Positions 33,206-41,691 of a stretch of 64,000 bases of DNA are shown here, one piece after another; the first letter of the stretch is position 1; each line of letters starts with the position of its first letter. A model generated the notes under the pieces. That model saw only the letters and a program-made list of their open reading frames with translations. It was not told where the DNA came from and searched no databases. The DNA lies in the NCBI GenBank assembly GCA_047971315.1, contig JBKDZP010000007.1, positions 11,714 through 75,713 on the forward strand, in the 5' to 3' direction. This stretch comes from JBKDZP01 sp047971315 (GTDB lineage Bacteria; Bacillota_I; Bacilli_A; RF39; UBA660). Position numbers and translations under genes: made by a program.

Positions 33206-34852
33206 TTGAGTAAAATAAAAATATTTGGTCTTGGTGGACTAAATGAAAACGGAAAAAATATGTATGTTGTAGAAGTTGATAATGATATATTTGTTTTAGA
33301 AGCAGGATTAAAATATGCAGATGATAAAATGTTAGGAATTGATTATATTATTCCAAATTACGACTATATTAAGCAAAACAAAGAGAGAATAAAAGGGATA
33401 TTTATATCTCATGGACATGATAGTCAAATGGGGGCATTACCTGATATATTAGAAGAATTACCGGATTTACCTATATATGGAACAGCTTTTACAAATGAAA
33501 TAATTTCAAAAGAATTAGAAATTGAAGGTATAAAAGCAACTAACTTAAATGTTATAAAACCACATATTAGAATTAATTTTGGAAAAGTTTCAATATTTCC
33601 AATTTCACTTACACATTCGGTTCCTGGTTCTGTAGGTTATGTTATTAATACAGAAAACGGAGCAATTGTATATACAAGTAACTTTGTATTTGATCCAACA
33701 ATGCAAGGTGAGTATAGTATGGATATTGGTAAACTAGCATATGTTGGAAAACAAGGTGTTTTATGTTTAATGAGTGAGTCACTTTATGCGGATAAATCAG
33801 GATTTACATCTCCAAATAATAGAACTACACCATTAATTAAAGAATTATTACATAAAACAGATGGGAGAATTTTATTTAATGTTTTTCAAGCGCATGTACA
33901 TAGAATACAAGAATTATTTGCTGAAATTATGACAACTGATAGAAAAGTAGTTGTTATGGGAAAAAAATTAGAAAGCATGCTTACAAAAGCAATTGATTCT
34001 AACATTGTTGATTTTGATAAAAACAGATTATGTTCAATACATCATGTTAATGATGAAGGAATAGTTGTTTTAATTTCTGATGAAAGAGAAAAACCATTTT
34101 CTAATATAACAAGAATTGTAAAAGGATACGATAAATTTATAAAATTATCTGAAGATGATACAGTAGTATTCGCATCACCTGTATATGATGGTATGGAAAA
34201 AAGTTCATCAAAAATACATGATAGTATTTCCAAAATAGGTTCTAAACTTGTTATTCTTTCTAGTAAAAAATATTTAGGTAATCACGCATCTAGTGAAGAT
34301 TTAATGATGATGATTAATCTGATGAATCCAAAATATTACTTTCCAGTAATTGGCGAATTTAGACATCAAGTAGCAAATTCTAGTGCTGCAAAAAAAGCTG
34401 GTATTATGGAACAAAATATTTTACTAAGATTAAACGGTGAAGTAGCACAATTCGAAAATGGAGAGCTAGCTAAAGCTGATGAAAAAATTAAAGTAGATGA
34501 TATTTTAGTTGATGGAAAACAAGCAGGTGATATTGGAGAATTAGTATTAAAAGATAGAGAACTTTTAAGCGGGAACGGTATTGTAATAGTGAGTGCTACA
34601 TTAAGTAGATCTACAAAACAAGTTCTAGCTGGTCCTGAAATATTAACAAGAGGATTCATATATGTAAAAGATAATACTGATTTAATAAAAGAAGCTGAAA
34701 AAATTTCATTAGCTGTAATTGAAGAAAATACAAAACCAAATTATGTTGATTTTAATAAAATCAAATCAGGTATTCGTGATAAATTAGGTAAGTATTTATA
34801 TCATGAAACAGAATGTAAACCTATGATTTTAATAGTAATGCAAGAAGTATAG
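33206..34852 (+). CDS. rnjB: RNase J2-like protein with degenerate metal site
   Basis: A 548-residue RNase J family protein (beta-lactamase, beta-CASP and C-terminal domains). Catalytic RNase J has HxHxDH; here residues 69-74 read HGHDSQ, so the Asp and second His are Ser and Gln. The loop that normally gives a metal-binding Asp reads YTSNFVFD, and the usual PxHGEYR reads PVIGEFR, losing another His. This resembles RNase J2, the weakly active or inactive partner of J1. The start is TTG 33206, eight bases after GGAG, giving MSKIKIFGLGG; all upstream codons fall in the promoter. A catalytic J1 partner must be elsewhere. Confidence 0.85.
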   Translation: MSKIKIFGLGGLNENGKNMYVVEVDNDIFVLEAGLKYADDKMLGIDYIIPNYDYIKQNKERIKGIFISHGHDSQMGALPDILEELPDLPIYGTAFTNEIISKELEIEGIKATNLNVIKPHIRINFGKVSIFPISLTHSVPGSVGYVINTENGAIVYTSNFVFDPTMQGEYSMDIGKLAYVGKQGVLCLMSESLYADKSGFTSPNNRTTPLIKELLHKTDGRILFNVFQAHVHRIQELFAEIMTTDRKVVVMGKKLESMLTKAIDSNIVDFDKNRLCSIHHVNDEGIVVLISDEREKPFSNITRIVKGYDKFIKLSEDDTVVFASPVYDGMEKSSSKIHDSISKIGSKLVILSSKKYLGNHASSEDLMMMINLMNPKYYFPVIGEFRHQVANSSAAKKAGIMEQNILLRLNGEVAQFENGELAKADEKIKVDDILVDGKQAGDIGELVLKDRELLSGNGIVIVSATLSRSTKQVLAGPEILTRGFIYVKDNTDLIKEAEKISLAVIEENTKPNYVDFNKIKSGIRDKLGKYLYHETECKPMILIVMQEV

Positions 34853-34868
34853 CATTACTTTTTTTTAA
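34835..34868 (+). terminator. Terminator overlapping the 3' end of rnjB
   Basis: GTAATGC/GCATTAC stem (34835-34841 with 34852-34858) that starts inside the coding region, then eight Ts. Confidence 0.8.
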
Positions 34869-34913
34869 GTATTTCAAATAAAGTACAAATTTCTACAAAA
34901 TTGTATAAATCTA

Positions 34914-34943
34914 TTGTAATATAAAAAGAATTTGTGATACTAT
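34914..34943 (+). promoter_or_regulatory. Sigma-A promoter of the 35058 ABC transporter
   Basis: TTGTAA 34914-34919, 18-base spacer, extended TGATACTAT with TACTAT at 34938-34943. Confidence 0.55.
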
Positions 34944-34985
34944 TATATAGTAACCAAGAGTAGTTATAAAAGTAAAAATTATGTG

Positions 34986-35037
34986 ATTAAAATACTATTT
35001 ATAGAGGTTATTAATAATCTATAAATAGTATTTTAAT
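34986..35037 (+). promoter_or_regulatory. 19-bp perfect hairpin in the leader of the ABC transporter
   Basis: Arms 34986-35004 and 35019-35037 are exact reverse complements separated by 14 bases. It lies in the predicted untranslated leader, ten bases before the ribosome site, and is not followed by Ts. It may be a regulatory RNA hairpin, a protein-binding dyad, or the remnant of a small mobile repeat. Confidence 0.6.
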
Positions 35038-35057
35038 AAAAAAGAAGGAAGATTTAA

Positions 35058-36761
35058 ATGAATAATGTAGAAGGTCTAACAAAACAAATTTTAAAAGAAT
35101 CAAAAAAAGAAATTATAGATAAAGTTATTATTTCAATTATAAATAGAGGATTACTACTAGTAATTCCAATTATTTATAGTACACTTATTGATCAAACAAC
35201 CCTAAAAAACTTTGATATAGTTGTATACTATATCATTGCTTTAGCTTTATTTTCAATACTTTACTATATATCTGATGCAATAAATATGATAATTTTTAAT
35301 AAATTGTATAGAAAAATATATCATAAATTTGTAATGAAAGCATATGACAGTACAATGAATAATTCACTATATAGTCTCTCTAGATTTTCTTTAGGAGAAT
35401 ATTCTAATATTTTAAGAGACGATGTAGTAGTAATGTCAGCATATTTTTCAAATTTCATTATGTGGATGGTTAAATTAGCTGAATTAATTTTCATCTTTGG
35501 ATATTTTTTCATCATAAATAAAAACATATTTATTTCTACATTAATAATATTTATATTAATGATAATTTATTTAAAAATAGGTGGTAAAAAAACTCAGATT
35601 TATAATGATGATAGAAAACAAAAATTAGATAAAAATAGTGCAATTGTAATAGAAACATTCAATGGAATAAAAGAAATAAAAGGATTTTATATTTTTGAAC
35701 AAATAAAACAAAAAATCGATAAAACTTGTAGTGAATTTCTAAAGTCAGACTCAAAATATAGTAATTATGGTAATAATGCTAAAAATGTAGTTCTAATTTG
35801 GACAGAAATAGTTAGAATAATCCTTGTTGGCTATGGAATTTATCTATTTTCAGTAGGTAAAATGGAATTAGGAGTAATACTTCTAATATATACATATTAT
35901 AGTAAAATACTAGATAATTTCACAATACTTTCAACAATAAGTGTTGAAAGAAAAAATCTAAGAGTATCACAAAATAGATTTAATAAATTACTAATATATC
36001 AAAAAACAAATGAATTAAATTACTATCCAAAAAAAGATTATCAAGGAAGTATAAAATTTGAAGAAGTTTTATATGGTAATAAACAAGATCCAATTTTAAA
36101 CTGTATCTCATTTAAAATACCATCTAATAGTTACACAGTAATTACTGGAAAATTTGGTAGTGGTAAAACTGGAATATTTGATTTATTACTTAAACTAAAT
36201 AGACAACATAACGGTAAAATAACAATTGATGATAATGAAATTGAACTAATTGATGATCTTACATATTATAATTTAATATCGTCAGTTAGAAAAAGACCAA
36301 CATTTTTTGATGCAAGTATAATAGAAAATCTTCAAATGGTTGAAAACAATGAAGAAAAAATATTTGAAATATGTAGAATGCTTAAAATTCATGATGATAT
36401 ATTACGACTTTCGGATGATTATAACACCAACATTAACAGCAAAACAGAAAAAATATCAGATCAACTAAAACATATGTTAGCAATTTCTAGAGTACTTATA
36501 AAAGATTCTAAAATAATGTTATTTGATGAAACAATTAGTGGACTAGATAATGAAAATCAAAAAAATGTTCTAAATATTTTAAATAATCTTAAAGAAAATC
36601 ATACTATTATTATAATTACTAGAGAAAAAGAAATAATGAAAAAAGCTGATAAAATAATTGTTGTTGATGAAAATATAATTGCAGAAGAAGGAACATATAA
36701 ATCATTAATGAGAAAAAAAGGAATTTATTTCAATTTATTTGGAGTTGATATAGAACTTTAA
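35058..36761 (+). CDS. ABC transporter, fused permease and ATPase, with degenerate motifs
   Basis: A 567-residue half-transporter. Transmembrane domain with about six helices (residues 25-320), then an ATPase with Walker A GKFGSGKTG near residue 370 and Walker B IMLFDETISG. The signature LSGGQ is replaced by ISDQL, and the switch His by Arg (TREKE). Such degenerate sites occur in one half of heterodimeric exporters, but no partner is next to it. No C39 domain. Substrate unknown. AAGAAGGAAG precedes the ATG. Confidence 0.85.
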   Translation: MNNVEGLTKQILKESKKEIIDKVIISIINRGLLLVIPIIYSTLIDQTTLKNFDIVVYYIIALALFSILYYISDAINMIIFNKLYRKIYHKFVMKAYDSTMNNSLYSLSRFSLGEYSNILRDDVVVMSAYFSNFIMWMVKLAELIFIFGYFFIINKNIFISTLIIFILMIIYLKIGGKKTQIYNDDRKQKLDKNSAIVIETFNGIKEIKGFYIFEQIKQKIDKTCSEFLKSDSKYSNYGNNAKNVVLIWTEIVRIILVGYGIYLFSVGKMELGVILLIYTYYSKILDNFTILSTISVERKNLRVSQNRFNKLLIYQKTNELNYYPKKDYQGSIKFEEVLYGNKQDPILNCISFKIPSNSYTVITGKFGSGKTGIFDLLLKLNRQHNGKITIDDNEIELIDDLTYYNLISSVRKRPTFFDASIIENLQMVENNEEKIFEICRMLKIHDDILRLSDDYNTNINSKTEKISDQLKHMLAISRVLIKDSKIMLFDETISGLDNENQKNVLNILNNLKENHTIIIITREKEIMKKADKIIVVDENIIAEEGTYKSLMRKKGIYFNLFGVDIEL

Positions 36762-36793
36762 GTCTAAAAAAACCAAAAAAACATATATATTTG

Positions 36794-36823
36794 TTGTAAT
36801 ATATTAAAAATATATGATATAAT
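36794..36823 (+). promoter_or_regulatory. Sigma-A promoter of rpsB-tsf
   Basis: TTGTAA 36794-36799, 18-base spacer, extended TGATATAAT with TATAAT at 36818-36823. Confidence 0.65.
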
Positions 36824-36847
36824 ATTTTTGGCTTTTTCAAATACACA

Positions 36848-36902
36848 CATTACGGATTTTTATGCCTAGTGCCGCTTGGTGGTATAAAAAGAAGATGTAA
36901 TG
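36848..36902 (+). promoter_or_regulatory. Structured rpsB leader, candidate ribosomal-protein autoregulatory RNA
   Basis: Outer stem CATTAC/GTAATG (36848-36853 with 36897-36902), then a 10-pair inner stem (36857-36866 with 36881-36890, one G-U) capped by the comparatively GC-rich loop CTAGTGCCGCTTGG region, with unpaired GGA and GAAGAT internal loops. It ends next to a first GGAGG, 28 bases before the rpsB start. The arrangement fits a leader that binds S2. Confidence 0.6.
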
Positions 36903-36930
36903 GAGGAAATAACAAAAGGAGGAGATTAAT

Positions 36931-38079
36931 ATGGCAGTAGTGTCAATGAATTATTTATTAGAAGCAGGTGTTCACTTTGGTCATCAAACTAAAAGATGGA
37001 ACCCAAAAATGAAAGAATATATTTTTACAGCAAGAGATGAAATATATATAATTGATTTACAAAAAACAGCAAAAAAAATCGAAGAAGCATATGCAGTTTT
37101 AAAATCAATAGCTGGAAATGGTGGTAAGGTTCTATTTGTTGGAACTAGAAAACAAGCTAGTGAAGCTATTAAAGAAGAAGCAATTAGATCAGAATCATTT
37201 TATGTAGCTGAAAGATGGTTAGGTGGTACTTTAACAAACTTCAAAACTATCAGAAGAAGAGTAAAAAGATTAGAAGAAATTGAAAAAATGGAAAGTGATG
37301 GTACATTCGCACTTTTACCTAAAAAAGAAGTAATTGGAATTAAAAAAGAATATGACAAATTAAACAAATTATTATGTGGTATTCGTGAAATGTATAAATT
37401 ACCAGCTGCATTATTTATAGTAGATCCATCAAAAGAAGACATAGCAATCAAAGAAGCAAGAATTTTAAATATTCCAGTATTTGGAATAGTAGATACAAAT
37501 TGTGATCCAGATATGGTTGATTATGTAATTCCAGGAAATGATGATGCAATTCGTGCTGTAAAACTAATTACAGGTGTAATGGCAAATGCAATTGTAGAAG
37601 CAAATGGTGGAAAAATAGTTGATTATGTAAAAGAAGATGATAAATCAGAAAACATAATGGAAAGAGCAGTAGAAAGCGTAAGAAGAAAAGAAGATAGACC
37701 AAAACGTTTCAATAATAACTTCGATAATAAAAATAACAATAATAAATTCAATTCTAATAGACCAAATAGATACAATGACAATAAATCTAATGATAACAGA
37801 TATAATAATAAACCAAACGACAATAGATTTAATGAAAATAGATCTAATAATAAACCATTTGAAAATAATACAAATGATTATAGAAAATCTAATATTAGAG
37901 TTGAAAACCAAGAAACTACACCATTAACTATAGTTGTAGAAACTGTTAAAGAAGAAAAAGCACAAACAGTAGATTTTAGTAAAGCAACAGTTGCTGAACT
38001 AAGAGAAATGGCTAAAGTTAAAGATGTTAAAGGATATACAACAATGAAAAAATCTGAGCTTTTAGAAGCTTTAAAATAA
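36931..38079 (+). CDS. rpsB: 30S ribosomal protein S2 with Asn-rich linker and Rho_N-like tail
   Basis: A 382-residue protein; normal S2 is about 230-260. Residues 1-230 are typical S2 (YLLEAGVHFGHQTKRWNPKM, LFVGTRKQASEAI, AERWLGGTLTNFKTI, VDTNCDPDMVDYVIPGNDDA). Residues about 245-345 are a low-complexity linker rich in N, R, D, K and Y. The last 35 residues (348-382: SKATVAELREMAK, GYTTMKKSELLEALK) match the Rho N-terminal/SAP-like helix-extended-loop-helix domain, which binds nucleic acid in other proteins. Strong AAAGGAGG precedes the ATG. The frame is continuous, so the fusion is real in this sequence. Confidence 0.95.
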   Translation: MAVVSMNYLLEAGVHFGHQTKRWNPKMKEYIFTARDEIYIIDLQKTAKKIEEAYAVLKSIAGNGGKVLFVGTRKQASEAIKEEAIRSESFYVAERWLGGTLTNFKTIRRRVKRLEEIEKMESDGTFALLPKKEVIGIKKEYDKLNKLLCGIREMYKLPAALFIVDPSKEDIAIKEARILNIPVFGIVDTNCDPDMVDYVIPGNDDAIRAVKLITGVMANAIVEANGGKIVDYVKEDDKSENIMERAVESVRRKEDRPKRFNNNFDNKNNNNKFNSNRPNRYNDNKSNDNRYNNKPNDNRFNENRSNNKPFENNTNDYRKSNIRVENQETTPLTIVVETVKEEKAQTVDFSKATVAELREMAKVKDVKGYTTMKKSELLEALK

Positions 38080-38085
38080 ATATAT

Positions 38086-38109
38086 AAAGGTGATAAAATC
38101 ACCTTTTTT
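38086..38109 (+). terminator. rpsB-tsf intergenic terminator or attenuator
   Basis: Perfect 8-bp stem (38086-38093 with 38099-38106), TAAAA loop and T6; tsf has no evident own promoter, so termination is likely partial. Confidence 0.7.
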
Positions 38110-38128
38110 AAAAAAGAGGAGGAAATAT

Positions 38129-39007
38129 ATGATAAATGCAAGCTTAGTAAAAGAACTAAGAGAAAAAACTGGAGCTGGAATGTTAGATTGCAAAAAAGCT
38201 TTAGAAGAAACTGCTGGTGATATTGATGCATCAATTGATTGGCTAAGAGAAAAAGGAATCTCTAAAGCTGCTAAAAAAGCTGATCGTATAGCTGCAGAAG
38301 GTTTAGCATCAGTTTTAATTGATGGAAATAAAGCAGTTATAGTAGAAATTAATTCAGAAACTGATTTTGTTTCTAAAAATGAAGAATTTAAAGAATTAGT
38401 TAATGAAGTATTAAAAACTTTAATTGAAAGTGATGCCGATACAGTAGAAGTAGCAGAAAAATTAATTTGCTCAAACGGTCAAACTATTGAAGACTATATT
38501 ATTGCAAAAACAGCTAAAATAGGTGAAAAATTAAGCTTTAGAAGATTTATTAGAATAGAAAAAGATTCTAATGAAACATTTGGAGAATATATTCACATGG
38601 GTGGTAGAATTGCTGTTCTAACAATCTTAAATGGAGCAAATATTGATGTTGCTAAAGATGTATCTATGCACGCAGCTGCAATGAGACCTTTATATGTTAG
38701 AAGAGAAAATGTTCCAACAGAAGTAATTGAGCATGAAAGAGAAGTTCTAAAAGAACAAGCAATTAATGAAGGAAAACAACCAGAAATCGCTGAAAAAATG
38801 GTTGAAGGAAGAGTTCAAAAATACTATAAAGAAAATTGTTTAGAAGAACAACCATTTGTTAAAGATCAAGATATGTCAGTAAGTACATATGTAAAAAATA
38901 ATGGTGGCTCAATTTTAAATATGTTCCGTTTCGAAGTAGGAGAAGGAATTGAAAAAAATGAGTGTGATTTTGCTACAGAAGTAATGAATCAAATAGGAAA
39001 TAAATAA
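38129..39007 (+). CDS. tsf: Elongation factor Ts
   Basis: A 292-residue nucleotide exchange factor for EF-Tu. N-terminal UBA domain LVKELREKTGAGMLDCKKAL, then the EF-Tu contact TDFVSKNEEF and the core HMGGRIAVL, with MHAAAMRPLYVRRENVP following. Start at ATG 38129 after GAGGAGG; the longer frame runs through the hairpin. It follows rpsB as in nearly all bacteria. pyrH, which usually comes next, is absent. Confidence 0.96.
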   Translation: MINASLVKELREKTGAGMLDCKKALEETAGDIDASIDWLREKGISKAAKKADRIAAEGLASVLIDGNKAVIVEINSETDFVSKNEEFKELVNEVLKTLIESDADTVEVAEKLICSNGQTIEDYIIAKTAKIGEKLSFRRFIRIEKDSNETFGEYIHMGGRIAVLTILNGANIDVAKDVSMHAAAMRPLYVRRENVPTEVIEHEREVLKEQAINEGKQPEIAEKMVEGRVQKYYKENCLEEQPFVKDQDMSVSTYVKNNGGSILNMFRFEVGEGIEKNECDFATEVMNQIGNK

Positions 39008-39030
39008 AAGACAAAAAATTGTCTTTTTTT
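39006..39030 (+). terminator. tsf terminator
   Basis: Perfect 9-bp stem (39006-39014 with 39019-39027), A4 loop, T run. Confidence 0.8.
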
Positions 39031-39050
39031 CATAATCATTTATGATATAC

Positions 39051-39079
39051 TTGATAAAAATCATATTATATAATATAAT
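39051..39079 (+). promoter_or_regulatory. Sigma-A promoter of frr
   Basis: TTGATA 39051-39056, 17-base spacer, TATAAT 39074-39079. Confidence 0.7.
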
Positions 39080-39103
39080 GTTTAGAGAATGAGAGGATTA
39101 ATT

Positions 39104-39646
39104 ATGGAAGATATTTTAAATCAAACAAAACTACGCATGGAAAGTGCAATAGAAAATATGAAAAAAAGACTACAAAATATAAGAGCAGGTAGAGCAAACC
39201 CATCTATATTAGATAATGTAACAGTTCTATACTATGGATCAGATACACCTTTAATGCAATTAGCTACAATTTCAATACCAGAAGCTAGACAATTGTGTAT
39301 TAAACCATTTGATAAATCATGTATTGGTAGTATTGAAAAAGCAATATTTGAAGCAAATATTGGACTAACACCAAATAATAATGGTGAAATTATAATTTTA
39401 AATATTCCAGCTTTAACTGAAGAAACAAGAAGAGATTACGTTAAACAAGCAAAAAATATTGGTGAAGAATGTAAAATAGCTTTAAGAAATATTCGTCAAG
39501 ATTCAAATAATGAAATAAAAAAATTAGAAATAGCTGAAGATACAATCAAAACTACTCAAGAAGAAGTACAAGAATTAATTAATAAATTCAATAAAACAGT
39601 TGAAGATCTAACAAAAATTAAAGAAACAGAATTAATGAGTATTTAA
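39104..39646 (+). CDS. frr: Ribosome recycling factor
   Basis: A 180-residue factor that splits post-termination ribosomes with EF-G. The three-helix bundle shows MENMKKRLQNIRAGRANPS-type sequence, the hinge YYGSDTPLMQLA and the EETRRDYVKQAKNIGEE helix, with RQDSNNEIKKLE near the end. ATG 39104 follows GAGAGG; the frame's earlier codons overlap that site. It has its own promoter, separating it from tsf. Confidence 0.96.
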   Translation: MEDILNQTKLRMESAIENMKKRLQNIRAGRANPSILDNVTVLYYGSDTPLMQLATISIPEARQLCIKPFDKSCIGSIEKAIFEANIGLTPNNNGEIIILNIPALTEETRRDYVKQAKNIGEECKIALRNIRQDSNNEIKKLEIAEDTIKTTQEEVQELINKFNKTVEDLTKIKETELMSI

Positions 39647-39696
39647 TTCTTTTTTTTTAACTATAAATGTGGTAAAATTAGTTAAAGGTGATAAAT

Positions 39697-40098
39697 ATGG
39701 AACAACAAACACGTAGTGAATTAAGAAAAAAAATAATGACAATTTTATATCAAATAAATGTATATAAAAATAATAAAATGAAATATTCAGTTGATGATAT
39801 ATTAAAAGAAGTATTAGAAATTGATAATGAATTTGTCAAAGACAGTGTATATGGAGTAATTACATATCAAGAAGAATTAGAAAAAATTGCAAATAAATAT
39901 TTAGAAGGTTGGTCAATTGATAGACTAGGAAACACAGATAAAGCAATTTTACAACTAGGTTTATATGAATTAATCTATACTAATACTCCAGATATTGTAT
40001 GTATAAATGAAGCTATTGAACTTGCAAAATTATATAGTGATGATAGTGTAAGAAAAATGATAAATGGTGTTTTAGATACTGCATACAATAATAAGTAG
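39697..40098 (+). CDS. nusB: Transcription antitermination factor NusB
   Basis: A 133-residue all-helical protein that, with NusE/S10, supports rRNA antitermination. Signatures: RSELRKKIMTILYQI at the start and RLGNTDKAILQLGLYEL, then VCINEAIELAKLYSDD, near the end. In Bacillus it lies just before folD-xseA-xseB; here xseA follows directly after nine bases. AAAGGTGAT precedes the ATG at 39697. Confidence 0.93.
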   Translation: MEQQTRSELRKKIMTILYQINVYKNNKMKYSVDDILKEVLEIDNEFVKDSVYGVITYQEELEKIANKYLEGWSIDRLGNTDKAILQLGLYELIYTNTPDIVCINEAIELAKLYSDDSVRKMINGVLDTAYNNK

Positions 40099-40106
40099 GT
40101 GAAATA

Positions 40107-41384
40107 ATGGACGACAAATATTTAACAGTAACCGCCCTAACAAAATATTTAAAATATAAATTTGATACTGATCCAAATCTTAGAAAAGTATTTCTAAAAG
40201 GTGAAATATCAAACTTTAAATCACATACAACTGGACACTTTTATTTTTCAATAAAAGATGAAACAAGTAAAATAAATGCTATAATGTTTAGTAATAATAC
40301 TAAAAAATTAAATTTTATTCCAAAAGAAGGAATGAAAGTATTAGTAACTGGATTAATAAGTGTATATGAATCAACAGGTGGTTATCAAATATATGTTGAT
40401 GATTTGATTGAAGATGGAGTAGGTAATTTATATATTGCCTTTGAACAATTAAAAGAAAAATTAACAAAAGAAGGATTATTTGATCAAAAAAATAAAAAAT
40501 CAATTCCTAAATATCCAACTAAAATAGGGATTATTACAGCTAGTACTGGTGCTGCTATAAAAGATATTTTATCAACAATTAAAAGAAGATATCCAATATG
40601 TGAAACTTATCTTTTCCCTTGTTTAGTTCAAGGAGAAAACTCATCTAAAGATATTGTAAAAAAAATAAATCAAGCTGAAAATTTTAAATTAGATGTTTTA
40701 ATAGTAGGTAGAGGCGGTGGATCATTTGAGGATTTAAATTCATTTAATGATGAAGATGTTGCAAGAACTATTTTTGCTTCAAATATACCTATAATAAGTG
40801 CTGTTGGTCATGAAGTTGACTTTACAATTGCAGATTTTGTAGCAGACCTTAGAGCTCCAACACCAACTGGAGCTGCAGAGATGGCCGTACCTAATTTAGC
40901 TGACTTAATTAATAAATTAGAACAATATAAAATTAGAATTAATGAAGCAACATTAAAAACACTAAATTATAACAAACTTTATTTAGATAGCATAAAAAAT
41001 TCGTTTGTAATAAAAAATCCAATGATAATGTATCAAAATAAACAACAAAATCTCGATTTAATTTTGGATAAATTAAATAATATTATGCTAAAAAAAGTTG
41101 ATATTACTAAAAATAAATTTGACAAATTAAAAAGTAATTATATTTTAAAAAATCCCAATATTCTTTTTAAAAATCATATTATAAATCTAAACAATATAAT
41201 AGAAAAACTTGAAATAATAAATCCAATCGGAGTATTAAAACGTGGGTTTACATTAACTTATAATAAAGATATTTTAGTAAAAACTATTACTGATGTTAAA
41301 TTAAATGATAGTTTGAAAATTAAACTAATTGATGGTGATTTAAATGTTAATGTAGTAGAAATTAAAGGAGAAACACATGAATAA
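40107..41384 (+). CDS. xseA: Exodeoxyribonuclease VII large subunit
   Basis: A 425-residue catalytic subunit of ExoVII, which degrades single-stranded DNA. N-terminal OB fold (FLKGEISNFKSHTTGHFYFS), catalytic domain with VGRGGGSFEDLNSFNDEDVARTIF split as usual into GRGGGS and DLNSFNDE, VGHEVDFTIADFVADLRAPTPT-type block, then a long coiled coil and RGFTLTY. It overlaps xseB by eight bases, so the subunits are co-translated. Confidence 0.95.
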   Translation: MDDKYLTVTALTKYLKYKFDTDPNLRKVFLKGEISNFKSHTTGHFYFSIKDETSKINAIMFSNNTKKLNFIPKEGMKVLVTGLISVYESTGGYQIYVDDLIEDGVGNLYIAFEQLKEKLTKEGLFDQKNKKSIPKYPTKIGIITASTGAAIKDILSTIKRRYPICETYLFPCLVQGENSSKDIVKKINQAENFKLDVLIVGRGGGSFEDLNSFNDEDVARTIFASNIPIISAVGHEVDFTIADFVADLRAPTPTGAAEMAVPNLADLINKLEQYKIRINEATLKTLNYNKLYLDSIKNSFVIKNPMIMYQNKQQNLDLILDKLNNIMLKKVDITKNKFDKLKSNYILKNPNILFKNHIINLNNIIEKLEIINPIGVLKRGFTLTYNKDILVKTITDVKLNDSLKIKLIDGDLNVNVVEIKGETHE

Positions 41385-41598
41385 AGAATTAAAATTTGAG
41401 GATAAAATAAAAGAATTAGAAACAACTATTTCTGAACTTGAAAATGGGGAAATTCCGTTAGAAGAATCAATAGAAAAATATACTAAAGCAATGAAACTTG
41501 TAAAAGAATGTGATGAAAAATTAAAAAATATTGAAATTCAAGTCAATAAAGTTATATTAGAAAATGGTCAAATAGAAGACTTCGAAATAAATGAATAA
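41377..41598 (+). CDS. xseB: Exodeoxyribonuclease VII small subunit
   Basis: A 73-residue helical protein that binds the coiled coil of XseA. The family sequence KFEDKIKELETTISELENGEIPLEESIEKY, here in two parts KFEDKIKELE and LENGEIPLEES, is clear, followed by LVKECDEKLKN. Start inside the 3' end of xseA with GGAG upstream. Ended by a strong terminator. Confidence 0.93.
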   Translation: MNKELKFEDKIKELETTISELENGEIPLEESIEKYTKAMKLVKECDEKLKNIEIQVNKVILENGQIEDFEINE

Positions 41599-41606
41599 AT
41601 TTACCA

Positions 41607-41637
41607 AAAAATACTAATGCAATATTGGTATTTTTTT
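41607..41637 (+). terminator. xseB terminator
   Basis: Twelve-pair stem (41607-41618 with 41624-41635, one G-U) and T run. Confidence 0.8.
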
Positions 41638-41691
41638 AGAAATTAAAATAATAATAATATTGTAGTCTGTAAAATTAAAGGAGACGATGTT

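Noticed and set aside
37680..37971. Repeat-rich AAT/AAC region as a CRISPR-like or satellite array
   Set aside because: It is the in-frame low-complexity linker of rpsB; units are irregular.
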